A stretch of 55,447 bases of DNA from JBBPZA01 sp038199375. GTDB taxonomy: Bacteria > Actinomycetota > Thermoleophilia > Solirubrobacterales > Solirubrobacteraceae. Every line of letters begins with the position of its first letter. Within the stretch, counting starts at the first letter, position 1. A program made the position numbers and the translations under genes. Location: the NCBI GenBank assembly GCA_038199375.1, contig JBBPZA010000101.1:1-55447 (forward strand), read 5' to 3'. This document shows, piece by piece, positions 24,969-32,914 of the stretch. The notes beneath the pieces are model-generated. The model was given only the letters and a program-made list of their open reading frames with translations, searched no databases and had not been told where the DNA came from.

Positions 24969-26258
24969 TCAGGCGACTGTGGCGGGGCCGAGGTGGGCGT
25001 AGAGGGGATAGCGCTCCGCGATCGCCGTAACGCGCTGCGCGAGGTCGGCGCGCTGATCCTCGAAGTCCGGCTGGAGCGCTGCGGCCAGGATGCGTCCGAT
25101 CTCGCCGAAGTCCTCGGAGCCCACCCCCCGGGTAGCGAGGGCCGGCGTGCCGACACGCAGGCCGGAGGTGATCATCGGCTTGCGGGGGTCGAAGGGCACC
25201 GCGTTGCGGTTGACGGTGATCCCGATCTCGTCCAGGCGGTCCTCGGCCTGCTTACCGTCGATCTCTGACTCGCGCAGGTCGACGAGCGCGAGGTGGACGT
25301 CGGTTCCGCCTGTGAGGACGTCGACTCCGTTGCCCGCGTCGAGCAGCTCGTCGGCGACCGCGCGCGCGCCGGCCAGCGTGCGCTCCTGTCGCTCGCGGAA
25401 GGCGGCGGTGCGTGCGATCCCGAGGGAGACCGCCTTGCCGGCGATCACGTGCATCAGTGGGCCGCCCTGCTGGCCCGGGAAGACCGCCTGGTCGACCTTC
25501 TTGGCGAGCTCCTCGCGGCAGATGACGATCGCCCCCCGCGCGCCTCCGAGGGTCTTGTGCACCGTCGTCGCGACGACGTCGGAGTAGGGCACCGGGTTGG
25601 GGTGAAGGCCGGCGGCCACGAGCCCGGCGAAGTGCGCCATGTCGGTGAACAGGTAGGCGCCCACCTCGTCGGCGATCTCGCGGAAGCGGACGAAGTCGAG
25701 ATGGCGCGGGTAGGCCGACCAGCCGGCGATGATCAGCTTGGGCCGGTGCTCGTGCGCGAGGCGCTGCACCTCGTCCATGTCGACCAGCGAGTCCTCGCGG
25801 CGCACGTGGTAGGGGACCACCTCGTAGAGACGCCCCGAGAGGTTGAGCTTCATCCCGTGGGTCAGGTGGCCGCCGTGGGAGAGCTCGAGCCCGAGGATGG
25901 TGTCGCCCGGCTCGAGCAGCGCGTGGTAGACGGCGGCGTTGGCCTGCGCGCCCGCGTGCGGCTGGACGTTGACGTGGTCGCCGCCGAAGACCTCCTTGGC
26001 GCGCTCGATCGCGAGGTTCTCGGCGACGTCGACGTGCTCGCAGCCGCCGTAGTAGCGCTTGCCGGGCAGGCCCTCGGCGTACTTGTTGGTCAGCACCGAG
26101 CCCTGGCAGTCCAGGACGGCCTGGGGCACGAAGTTCTCCGAGGCGATCATCTCGAGCGTGCGCTGCTGGCGCTCGAGCTCGAGGCCGAGAACCTCTGCGA
26201 TCTCCGGGTCGACCTCGGCGACCGGGCGGGCGAAGAAGTCGGCCGGCAGCTCGGTCAT
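24969..26258 (-). CDS. glyA: Serine hydroxymethyltransferase
   Basis: 429 aa. Converts serine and tetrahydrofolate to glycine and 5,10-methylene-THF. N-terminal LELERQQRTLEMIASENFVPQAVLD, LTNKYAEGLPGKRYYGG, NVQPHAGAQANAAVYHALL, LSHGGHLTHG, and the PLP-lysine in VATTVHKTLGGARGAI. The C-terminal domain has the usual GITVNRNAVPFDPRKPMITSGLR. The residue after HKTL is G where R is common (HKTLRGPR); the change is mild. It lies on the minus strand like the other backbone genes and is divergent from the TIM44-like pair. Cytoplasmic homotetramer or dimer. Confidence 0.96.
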   Translation of the reverse strand: MTELPADFFARPVAEVDPEIAEVLGLELERQQRTLEMIASENFVPQAVLDCQGSVLTNKYAEGLPGKRYYGGCEHVDVAENLAIERAKEVFGGDHVNVQPHAGAQANAAVYHALLEPGDTILGLELSHGGHLTHGMKLNLSGRLYEVVPYHVRREDSLVDMDEVQRLAHEHRPKLIIAGWSAYPRHLDFVRFREIADEVGAYLFTDMAHFAGLVAAGLHPNPVPYSDVVATTVHKTLGGARGAIVICREELAKKVDQAVFPGQQGGPLMHVIAGKAVSLGIARTAAFRERQERTLAGARAVADELLDAGNGVDVLTGGTDVHLALVDLRESEIDGKQAEDRLDEIGITVNRNAVPFDPRKPMITSGLRVGTPALATRGVGSEDFGEIGRILAAALQPDFEDQRADLAQRVTAIAERYPLYAHLGPATVA

Positions 26259-26342
26259 CGAACGACCTTAGCAGCGGCTTCGGGCACTTTTTCACCGGCT
26301 CCGAGATGGTTCCAGGGGTGTTCGTAAGCCTCGCGTGGAGCT

Positions 26343-27227
26343 ATGCTCGCAGTCGTCATGCGCGCCAAGATCGTCACCTTCGCCCTGCTCTGCCCCTTCG
26401 TCCTCGCCGCCCCCGCCTACGGACTCGCGGGCGGCGCCACCGGCGGTGGCGGAGGCGGTGGCGGTGGCGGCGGCGGCGGCGGTTACGGCGGTGGCTACGG
26501 GGGGGGCAGCGGCGACTCGGGGGAGATGACCACGGGCGGCTGGATCGTCTTCGGCCTCCTCATGTTCTTCATCTTCGTCGTGCCGGTGGTCCTCGGGCAG
26601 TTCAACAAGGCACGCCGCAGTTGGTACCGCGAACGCTTCTTGCGTCGCGTGCGGGAAACCGAGGAGGCGGCCGGGGCGGCGAACCTCGACGACGGCTACT
26701 GGGAGCCTGCCGAGCTCAAGAAGCGTGTCCGCGAAGCGTTCTTCCCCATCCAGATGTCGTGGGAGAACCGCAGCGTCGAGGCGTCGCGGCCGTTCGTCTC
26801 TGACGCCCTCTATGACCGCCACCGCCTCCAGCTCGAGGGCTACGAGAAGCAGAACCGCGTCAACCGCATCGCCGACCTGAAGCTCAGCGAGGTTCAGCTC
26901 GTGCGCATCTACAACGTGACGCAAGACGGCGAGGATCGCTTCGTGGCCTACATCAAGTGCTCGGCGCGCGATTGGATGGAGGACACGCAGACCGGGGCGA
27001 TGATCAACGGCAACAAGAGCTCCTCGACCGCCTTCGAGCAGTACTGGTCCTTTACCCGCCACCCTCAGCACGGCTGGGTGCTCGACGAGATCCAGCAGGG
27101 CGAGGAGGCCGAGTACCACCTCACCGCCGACAACGTCAACCAGGACGAAGGCCCGCGGATCTACGAGCAGGATGCCAGGCCGCCCGAGGCGCCCGCCCCG
27201 GGCGGCCCGACCCCCGCCACCCCTTAG
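26343..27227 (+). CDS. TIM44-like domain protein with signal sequence, glycine-rich stretch and membrane anchor
   Basis: 294 aa from ATG 26343; the ATG at 26358 is an alternative. An N-terminal signal-like segment (IVTFALLCPFVLAAPAYG) precedes a run of 14 glycines plus YGGGYGGG. Then one membrane helix (GGWIVFGLLMFFIFVVPVVLG, ~65-85) and a TIM44-like/Mba1-type domain: KKRVREAFFPIQMSWENRS, PFVSDALYDRHRLQLEGYEK, VRIYNVTQDGEDRFVAYIK and YWSFTRHPQHGWVLDEIQQ. TIM44-like domains have an NTF2-like fold and bind hydrophobic ligands or membranes. The function in bacteria is unknown. A paralog follows 4 bp after. Confidence 0.75.
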   Translation: MLAVVMRAKIVTFALLCPFVLAAPAYGLAGGATGGGGGGGGGGGGGGYGGGYGGGSGDSGEMTTGGWIVFGLLMFFIFVVPVVLGQFNKARRSWYRERFLRRVRETEEAAGAANLDDGYWEPAELKKRVREAFFPIQMSWENRSVEASRPFVSDALYDRHRLQLEGYEKQNRVNRIADLKLSEVQLVRIYNVTQDGEDRFVAYIKCSARDWMEDTQTGAMINGNKSSSTAFEQYWSFTRHPQHGWVLDEIQQGEEAEYHLTADNVNQDEGPRIYEQDARPPEAPAPGGPTPATP

Positions 27228-27231
27228 CGGC

Positions 27232-27906
27232 GTGGGGTTCCTCTCCAACCTCTTCGGCGCCGGCAAGGACCAAGCCGACGGCGACGCCCGCGGCGAGAAG
27301 GTCGTCGAGGAGCTCGACGCCCTCGCCCAGCTCGACGCGCGCTGGTCGACCGAGACCATCCGGCGCCGCGTGCGCGACGCGTTCTTCGCCGTGCAGAGGT
27401 CGTGGATCGAGCGCGATCCCAGCGTCGGCGTGCCCTTCATGACCGACGACCTCAACACGCGTCAGAAGCTGCGCATCGAGGGCCTCGTCAGCCAGCACCG
27501 GGTCCATCAGCTCGAGAACCCGCTGATCGAGGACCTCGACTTCATCAGCTACGACCAGGGCTCGGAGACGGGCAGTGAAGACCGGGTGGTCGTGCTCCTC
27601 GACGTCTCGATGGTCGAGACGATCCTCGACGCCGACACCGGAGCGCTGGTCGCCGGCGCCCGTAATCAGAAGGAGCGCCGGCAGCAGTACTGGGTCTTCG
27701 CCTGGCGCGACGGAAGGTGGTTGCTCGACGACGTCGAGCAACCCGGCGAGGGCGCTCGCCACTTCAAGGCGCCGCTCGTCGGAGATGCCTACGCGAGCCT
27801 CTCCCCCGAGTCGATCCTGCGTGAGCGCTACGCCCGCGACGAGATCGAGATCGAGGAGTTCGAGGCCGAGATGGCCAAGCTCCTGGGGAGCGAGCGGACG
27901 TACTGA
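27232..27906 (+). CDS. TIM44-like paralog with C-terminal SHOCT-like helix
   Basis: 224 aa from GTG 27232. Residues ~30-195 repeat the TIM44-like core of the neighbour: RRRVRDAFFAVQRSWIERDP, TDDLNTRQKLRIEGLVSQHR, DRVVVLLDVSMVETILDA, YWVFAWRDGRWLLDD. It lacks the signal peptide, glycine run and membrane helix, so it is probably cytoplasmic. The last ~35 residues, SPESILRERYARDEIEIEEFEAEMAKL, resemble the SHOCT oligomerisation helix (L-x-x-R-Y-A-R-x-E-I ... E-x-E). The two genes are separated by 4 bp, as a tandem duplication that diverged in location. Confidence 0.75.
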   Translation: MGFLSNLFGAGKDQADGDARGEKVVEELDALAQLDARWSTETIRRRVRDAFFAVQRSWIERDPSVGVPFMTDDLNTRQKLRIEGLVSQHRVHQLENPLIEDLDFISYDQGSETGSEDRVVVLLDVSMVETILDADTGALVAGARNQKERRQQYWVFAWRDGRWLLDDVEQPGEGARHFKAPLVGDAYASLSPESILRERYARDEIEIEEFEAEMAKLLGSERTY

Positions 27907-27928
27907 GCTACGAGACCGGGGAAGCCCC

Positions 27929-28927
27929 TCAGCGCACGAGCACCGGTGTGCCGATCCGGACCTTGCGGTAGAGCTGCTTGACCTCGGGAATGCTCATCCG
28001 CACGCACCCGCGCGAGGCCTCGCTGCCCAGCGACCCGAGGTCGGCGGTGCCGTGGAAGCCGACCCCCCCGTTGAAGCCGATCCACCGCGCCTTGATCGGA
28101 TTGCGCGGGTCGCCGCTCGGGATCGTCTGGCCGGCCAGCGGCCCGGCCCAGCTCGGGGCGCTCCACGCCGGATTGATCGACTTCGACTGGACGGCGAAGC
28201 GGCCGCGAGGAGTCTGGGATCCGGGGCGCCCGACGGCGACCCGGTAGGAGGCGGCGCGGCGGTAGCGGCCCCGGCGCGGCACGAAGAGCCGGGCGATCTT
28301 GCGCGAGCGCTGGACGGTGACCACGGGGCCCTCCCGGCGCGCGAAGCGGCCCGGGCCCAGGGGGCGAACGACACGGGTGCGCCACGTCATCGCGCGCGGC
28401 GAGGAGGGGTCGGCGAGCCGCGCGCGGAGGCGGCGGGCGAGCTGCGCCGGGTCGCGGAGCGCGCGGCCGGCGCGGCCCCGGACGATCGCCACCCGCTTCA
28501 GGCCGATTCGCAGCCGCGGCGAGCGTGACCGGCGCCGGACCTGATCGCCGAGGCGCCCGGCGGCGGCGAGCACGCGCCCGCGGTCGGCCCGCAGGCGGAC
28601 CGGGACGTCCACGGGCTGACCGTTCGCGCGGCGCCCGGCGTAGTAGGCGCGGCGCGCGTACAGGCTCGTGTCGAGGCGAACGCCCATCTGGAGCGGCGCG
28701 AAGGTGGCCCGGCGGCCGGCGACCCGCACGGTGACCGGACGCCGCGCGGCGCGGGCGACGCGCTTGGTCAGGCGCACCTCCGCGGCCTTGACGGTGAGCC
28801 CGCCGACCGGCACGCCGCCAACCGACACGTTCGCGGCGATTCGCGGCGGCGATCCGGCGCCCGCAGCGACGTCCGGAAGCACCAGTAAGGTGGCAAGAAG
28901 CAAGGAGATCGCGAGCGGCCTGCGCAC
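27929..28927 (-). CDS. L,D-transpeptidase (YkuD domain) with signal peptide
   Basis: 332 aa. Signal peptide at residues 1-25 (RPLAISLLLATLLVLPDVAAGAG). Residues ~30-190 form an Arg-rich domain probably related to the putative peptidoglycan-binding (PG_binding_4) repeats found in front of YkuD. The catalytic YkuD domain shows RFAVQSKSINPAWSAPSWAG, GFNGGVGFHGT and the catalytic Cys/His motif HGTADLGSLGSEASRGCVRM. This makes 3-3 peptide cross-links in the cell wall. The gene converges with the second TIM44-like gene, with a small GGGG-AAG-CCCC hairpin between their stops. Confidence 0.88.
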   Translation of the reverse strand: MRRPLAISLLLATLLVLPDVAAGAGSPPRIAANVSVGGVPVGGLTVKAAEVRLTKRVARAARRPVTVRVAGRRATFAPLQMGVRLDTSLYARRAYYAGRRANGQPVDVPVRLRADRGRVLAAAGRLGDQVRRRSRSPRLRIGLKRVAIVRGRAGRALRDPAQLARRLRARLADPSSPRAMTWRTRVVRPLGPGRFARREGPVVTVQRSRKIARLFVPRRGRYRRAASYRVAVGRPGSQTPRGRFAVQSKSINPAWSAPSWAGPLAGQTIPSGDPRNPIKARWIGFNGGVGFHGTADLGSLGSEASRGCVRMSIPEVKQLYRKVRIGTPVLVR

Positions 28928-29002
28928 CCGTTCACCGTAGCGCGGCTTCCCCTTCCGCGCTAGCCCAGGTGGGGTGCTTGCGCGCGCATCGCCGCAGCCG
29001 GT

Positions 29003-29617
29003 TCACCGCAGCGCGGCGGCAACCTCCGCGCGACCCAGGGCCCCCTCCCGCACGATCTCCCACGACCGATCCTCCTCGTAGCGGCGCAGGTCGACCACGG
29101 TCGAGGGCGCGCCGGGGAGCTCACCGCCGTCGAGCACGAGGTCGGCGCCGGTGCGGATCGCGTCGGGAACCTCGGCGACGCGGCGCGGATCGACGCTTCC
29201 GGTGCGGTTGGCCGAGGACTGGAGCACCGGCCGACGGACGGCGCCCAGCGGGGTGAGCGGGCCCGGAAGGGCGGGGACCCGAAGCCCGAGGGTCCCCGGC
29301 GCCGGCCCGCACGCGAGCGCGAAGCGACCCGCGGGGTTGGCGAGCAGGGCGGTGACCCCGCCCGGCAGCAGGCGCTCGAGGGCGGCCCGGGTTCGCGCGG
29401 CCAGCTCGGGGAGCGCGGCGAGCGCGAGGTCTCGATCGAAGAACATCACGGCGGCGGGCTTGACGGCCGGGCGCCCCTTGAGTGCGTAGAGCCGGCGGAC
29501 CGCCGCCGAGGATTCAGGCTCGCAGGCGAGCCCGTAGACGGTGTCCGCCGGGAAGACCGCAACCCCGCCTTCAGCCAGGCAGCGCTCGAAGGCCGCCACG
29601 TCGCCCTCGCCGATCAC
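29003..29617 (-). CDS. tsaC: L-threonylcarbamoyladenylate synthase
   Basis: 204 aa from GTG 29617, which overlaps the prmC stop by 4 bp; a longer frame is open upstream but inside prmC. Sua5/YciO/YrdC fold: VAVFPADTVYGLACEP, LYALKGRPAVKPAAVM, LQSSANRTGSVDPR (SxN signature) and APSTVVDL. It uses threonine, bicarbonate and ATP to make threonylcarbamoyl-AMP for the t6A37 modification of ANN-reading tRNAs. No C-terminal Sua5 domain, so TsaC type. Coupling to prmC and prfA is the usual actinobacterial order. Confidence 0.92.
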   Translation of the reverse strand: MIGEGDVAAFERCLAEGGVAVFPADTVYGLACEPESSAAVRRLYALKGRPAVKPAAVMFFDRDLALAALPELAARTRAALERLLPGGVTALLANPAGRFALACGPAPGTLGLRVPALPGPLTPLGAVRRPVLQSSANRTGSVDPRRVAEVPDAIRTGADLVLDGGELPGAPSTVVDLRRYEEDRSWEIVREGALGRAEVAAALR

Positions 29618-30462
29618 CGCCGCCCGACCACCACGCGCTCGATACCGGCGAGGTCGCGGACGGCCTCGATCCTCTCGAGCCCTTCCTCCCCCATGAGCTC
29701 CACCACAAACGGAGCCTGCCCAGCGCCCACCTCCAGTGCCACGAACGGGGCGATGGCGGCCGCCTGGGGCACGAGGCGGCGGAGAAGGTCGAGCCCCTGC
29801 GCGCCGCCGCCGAAGAGCGCGCGAGGCGGCTCGTGCCGGGTGGTCTCGGGGCCAAGCCATCGGGCCTCGGCGTCACCCACGTAGGGGGGGTTGGAGAGCA
29901 CCGCGTCGAAGGGCCCGTCGACTCCCTCGAGCAGGTCCGCCTCGACGAAGCGCACGTCGAGACGCAGGCGCTCGGCGTTCCCGCGCGCGACGGCCAGCGC
30001 CGCCTGGTCGACGTCCGTGGCCACGACCTCGAGATCGGGCCGCTCGTCCTTGAGCGCCAGGGCGACCGCACCGCTGCCGGTTCCGATCTCGACCACCCGA
30101 GCCTGAGGCGCAAGATCCAGCGCCGCCTCGACGAGCGTCTCCGTCTCCGGCCTCGGGATGAACACCCGGCGGTCGACCACGAGCTCTAGGTGCCGGAAGG
30201 CCCGCCGCCCGAGGATGTAGGCGACGGGCTCGCGGTCGAACGCCCGGCGGCGCATCATCGAGCGCAAGCGTCGCGTCGCGTCGCCGTCGAGCTCTGCCTC
30301 GGGATGGGCGACGAGCGCCGCGCGGTCGACGCCCAGCGCCTCGGCGAGCAGCAGCTCCGCGTCGAGGCGAGCGCTCTCTACGCCGGCGGCGCGCAACGGT
30401 ATGAGCGCGCTGTCGAGCGCGTCGCGAACCGACACGCCCGCGAACGGGCCGGTGCGCCTCAC
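29614..30462 (-). CDS. prmC: Release factor glutamine methyltransferase
   Basis: 282 aa, GTG start overlapping the prfA stop by 4 bp. N-terminal helical domain (LDAELLLAEALGVDRAALVAH, PVAYILGRRAFRHLEL), then the SAM-binding motif VVEIGTGSGAVALALKDE and the catalytic NPPY motif in VLSNPPYVGD. It methylates the Gln of the GGQ motif in peptide release factors such as the product of the adjacent prfA. C-terminal strand ends RDLAGIERVVVGRR, as in the family. Confidence 0.95.
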   Translation of the reverse strand: MRRTGPFAGVSVRDALDSALIPLRAAGVESARLDAELLLAEALGVDRAALVAHPEAELDGDATRRLRSMMRRRAFDREPVAYILGRRAFRHLELVVDRRVFIPRPETETLVEAALDLAPQARVVEIGTGSGAVALALKDERPDLEVVATDVDQAALAVARGNAERLRLDVRFVEADLLEGVDGPFDAVLSNPPYVGDAEARWLGPETTRHEPPRALFGGGAQGLDLLRRLVPQAAAIAPFVALEVGAGQAPFVVELMGEEGLERIEAVRDLAGIERVVVGRR

Positions 30463-31511
30463 CCCAGGTCCGCCTGGCGCTCGAGTCGTCGCCGCTTGTC
30501 GTCGTCCTGCAGCGCCGCGGTCAACTCCTCGAGCTCCCCGGCGAGCACGGCGTCGATGCTGTTGAGCGTGTGCTTGATGCGGTGGTCGGTCACGCGGTCC
30601 TGGGGGAAGTTGTAGGTCCGGATCTTCTCCGCGCGATCCCCCGTACCGACCTGGGACCGGCGATCCGCCGCGAGCTCGGCCTGCTGCTCGGCGAGCTTTC
30701 GCTCGTAGAGCCGCGCGCGGAGGACCCGCATGGCCCGCTCGCGGTTCTGGAGCTGGGACTTCTCGTCCTGCATCGAGACCACGGTGCCCGTCGGCTTGTG
30801 GGTGATGCGCACCGCGGAGTCGGTCGTGTTGACCGACTGGCCTCCCGGCCCCGAGGAGCGGTAGACGTCGATCTGGAGGTCGCCGTCATCGATCTCGACG
30901 TCGACGTCCTGCGCCTCGGGCAGCACGGCGACGGTGGCCGTCGAGGTGTGGATACGGCCCTGGGACTCGGTGTCGGGAACGCGCTGGACGCGGTGCGTGC
31001 CGCCCTCGTACTTGAAGACCGAATAGGCCCCGTCGCCCTTGACCCCGAAGGTGAAGTCGCCGTCGCCGACCGACAGCGCCTCCGTGGAGAAGCCCCGTCG
31101 CTCGGCGTAGCGGTTGAGCATCCGGTAGACGTCGCCGGCGAACAGGCTCGCCTCGTCGCCACCGGCCCCGGGGCGGATCTCCACGATGACGTTCTTGTCG
31201 TCGGCGGGATCGCGCTCGACCATCGCCAGGCGAATCTCCTCCTCGAGCTCGGCCAGGCGCTCCTCCGCGGAGCCCAGGAGCGCGCGCACCTCCGGGTCGT
31301 CGCCGTCCTCGGCGAGGAGCTCCCGTGCGCCCGCGGCGTCGTCGGTCGCCCGCCTCCACAGCGCGGCCAGCTTGGCCGCCCGCTCGAGCTCGCTGTAGGC
31401 CCGACCGACCTCGGCGAACCGGCGCCGATCGCCGACGACCGCCGGATCCTGGAACTCCTTCTCGAGCCCCGCGAAGCGCGTCTCGATCTGCTCGACCAGC
31501 CGCTCGATCAT
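30459..31511 (-). CDS. prfA: Peptide chain release factor 1
   Basis: 350 aa. The N-terminal coiled coil (about residues 1-100), the domain with VIVEIRPGAGGDEASLFAGD and the codon-recognition region RIHTSTATVAVLPEAQ (RF1 rather than RF2) are visible. The catalytic loop is GPGGQSVNTTDSAVRI. It recognises UAA and UAG and releases the polypeptide. Length agrees with RF1. Upstream, about 130 bp separate it from DUF1385; downstream it overlaps prmC by 4 bp. Confidence 0.96.
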   Translation of the reverse strand: MIERLVEQIETRFAGLEKEFQDPAVVGDRRRFAEVGRAYSELERAAKLAALWRRATDDAAGARELLAEDGDDPEVRALLGSAEERLAELEEEIRLAMVERDPADDKNVIVEIRPGAGGDEASLFAGDVYRMLNRYAERRGFSTEALSVGDGDFTFGVKGDGAYSVFKYEGGTHRVQRVPDTESQGRIHTSTATVAVLPEAQDVDVEIDDGDLQIDVYRSSGPGGQSVNTTDSAVRITHKPTGTVVSMQDEKSQLQNRERAMRVLRARLYERKLAEQQAELAADRRSQVGTGDRAEKIRTYNFPQDRVTDHRIKHTLNSIDAVLAGELEELTAALQDDDKRRRLERQADLG

Positions 31512-31640
31512 CGGTCCGAGTCTAGGCGCGAGACGTGCCGCGGGGTCCGTCCTACGTCAACCACGTCATAGGGGTCGACGTTGGCAGCGTCGCGCAAACG
31601 GCACGTTCGCTCCCCTCCCCCGTCGCTGCCGTTTCGACGC

Positions 31641-32621
31641 TCAGGCCGCGACTTCGACGCCCGTGAGGTCCTCTTCGGAGACCTCGCCGGGCTTCTCGAC
31701 GGCGAGGACGGCCTCCAGCGCCGCGATCGCGACGGCAAGCTGGGCGGCGTCGGGCTCGCGGGTGGTGAGCCTCTGGAGCTGGAGACCGGGCCACATGATC
31801 GCCATGACCCAGCGCTTGCGGCGATTGCGACCCGCCCACTTGATGATCTCGAAGGCGATGCCGGCGACGAGCGGGATGCCGAGCACGCGCGAGGGGAAGA
31901 GGATGTACCAGGGCGGCGTGCCCAGCGGGGCAAAGACGAAGATCGCGACGATCATGACGAAGAGCAGGAAGCTCGTTCCGCAGCGCGGGTGCAGGCGCGA
32001 GTAGAGCCTGGCCCGCTCGGGGACCAACTGGTCCTCGGCCTCGTAGGTGGAGATGACCTTGTGCTCGGCGCCGTGGTATTCGAACACTCGGCGAAGGTCG
32101 CGCATCCGCGAGAGGAGGAGCAGGTAGCCGAGGAAGATCGTCACCCGGATCAACTTCTCGACGAGAACGAAGACGATGCCGCTGCCGAAGTGAAAGAGGG
32201 AGGTGACGCCCGCCGGCAGCAGGAAGAACAGGCCGATCGCGAAGGCCATGGCGAGGACGATCGTCCCGACCCAGGTTCCCCCGGAGATGTCCTTCTCGCC
32301 CTCGGGCACTTGAGCGTTGGCGGAGATCCCGAGCGCCTTGAAGCCGATGTTCAGCGACTCCGCAAGGGCGACCACGCCCCGGATGACCGGCCAGCGCAGC
32401 ACACGGTGGCGCTTCGTCCACGAGACGAGCGGGAAGCTCTGAACCTCGATCTCGCCCTCGGCGTCCGTCGGAGACCCTTCGGGCGGCGGCTTGCGGACGG
32501 CCACCGCCCACGTCGAGACGCCGCGCATCATCACGCCCTCCAGGACCGCCTGGCCCCCGACCGGCGCGTCGCGCTGAGCGGTCAGCGCGCCGTCGCGAGG
32601 GCGGGTCTCGTTCTCGCTCAC
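31641..32621 (-). CDS. DUF1385 (YqhQ-like) membrane protein
   Basis: 326 aa. Features of the DUF1385 family: GGQAVLEGVMMRG at residues 22-34, a conserved R-G-V segment (WPVIRGVVALAES), and VFEYHGAEHKVISTYE with LHPRCGTSFLLFVMI. At least four membrane helices (about 115-140, 150-170, 215-240 and 246-268). The conserved His, Glu, Arg and Cys residues suggest a metal-binding or enzymatic membrane protein, but the activity is unknown. In Firmicutes, relatives also lie between rpmE and prfA, so this position is conserved across phyla. Confidence 0.85.
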   Translation of the reverse strand: MSENETRPRDGALTAQRDAPVGGQAVLEGVMMRGVSTWAVAVRKPPPEGSPTDAEGEIEVQSFPLVSWTKRHRVLRWPVIRGVVALAESLNIGFKALGISANAQVPEGEKDISGGTWVGTIVLAMAFAIGLFFLLPAGVTSLFHFGSGIVFVLVEKLIRVTIFLGYLLLLSRMRDLRRVFEYHGAEHKVISTYEAEDQLVPERARLYSRLHPRCGTSFLLFVMIVAIFVFAPLGTPPWYILFPSRVLGIPLVAGIAFEIIKWAGRNRRKRWVMAIMWPGLQLQRLTTREPDAAQLAVAIAALEAVLAVEKPGEVSEEDLTGVEVAA

Positions 32622-32640
32622 GCTAGGGTGCGAAGGCGCG

Positions 32641-32850
32641 TCAGCCGCGTTGACGCCGTGCGGCTCTGCGCTGGAACCGCTCGACGCGACCGCCGGTGTC
32701 GACGAGCTTCTGCTTGCCGGTGTAGAAGGGATGGCAGTTCGAGCAGATCTCGACCTGGAGCTCGGGCTTGGTCGAGCGCGTCGTGAACTGGTTGCCGCAC
32801 GTGCAGCGCACGTGAGCCTCCACGTAGGAGGGATGGATCTCGGTCTTCAC
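32641..32850 (-). CDS. rpmE: Ribosomal protein bL31
   Basis: 69 aa. Begins MKTEIHPSYVEAHVRCTCGN and contains EICSNCHPFYTGKQKLVDTGG, the highly conserved L31 signature. The Cys residues (CTC and CSNC) form the C+ zinc-binding version. The C-terminus is rich in Arg (RVERFQRRAARRQRG). It bridges the large and small ribosomal subunits. It heads the rpmE-DUF1385-prfA-prmC-tsaC string on the minus strand. Confidence 0.95.
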   Translation of the reverse strand: MKTEIHPSYVEAHVRCTCGNQFTTRSTKPELQVEICSNCHPFYTGKQKLVDTGGRVERFQRRAARRQRG

Positions 32851-32914
32851 GAAACGAAGTGTAGCGGCGTCCGAGGCCTGAGCCGGGGCGTCCGCTCGCA
32901 GCGCTCCCGGCTCA

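Noticed and set aside
26440..26515. GGC/GGT-rich run as a possible microsatellite or non-coding repeat
   Set aside because: It stays in frame and encodes the glycine stretch of the first TIM44-like protein.
27918..27928. Terminator GGGG-AAG-CCCC
   Set aside because: Only four pairs; too weak to list as a terminator of its own.
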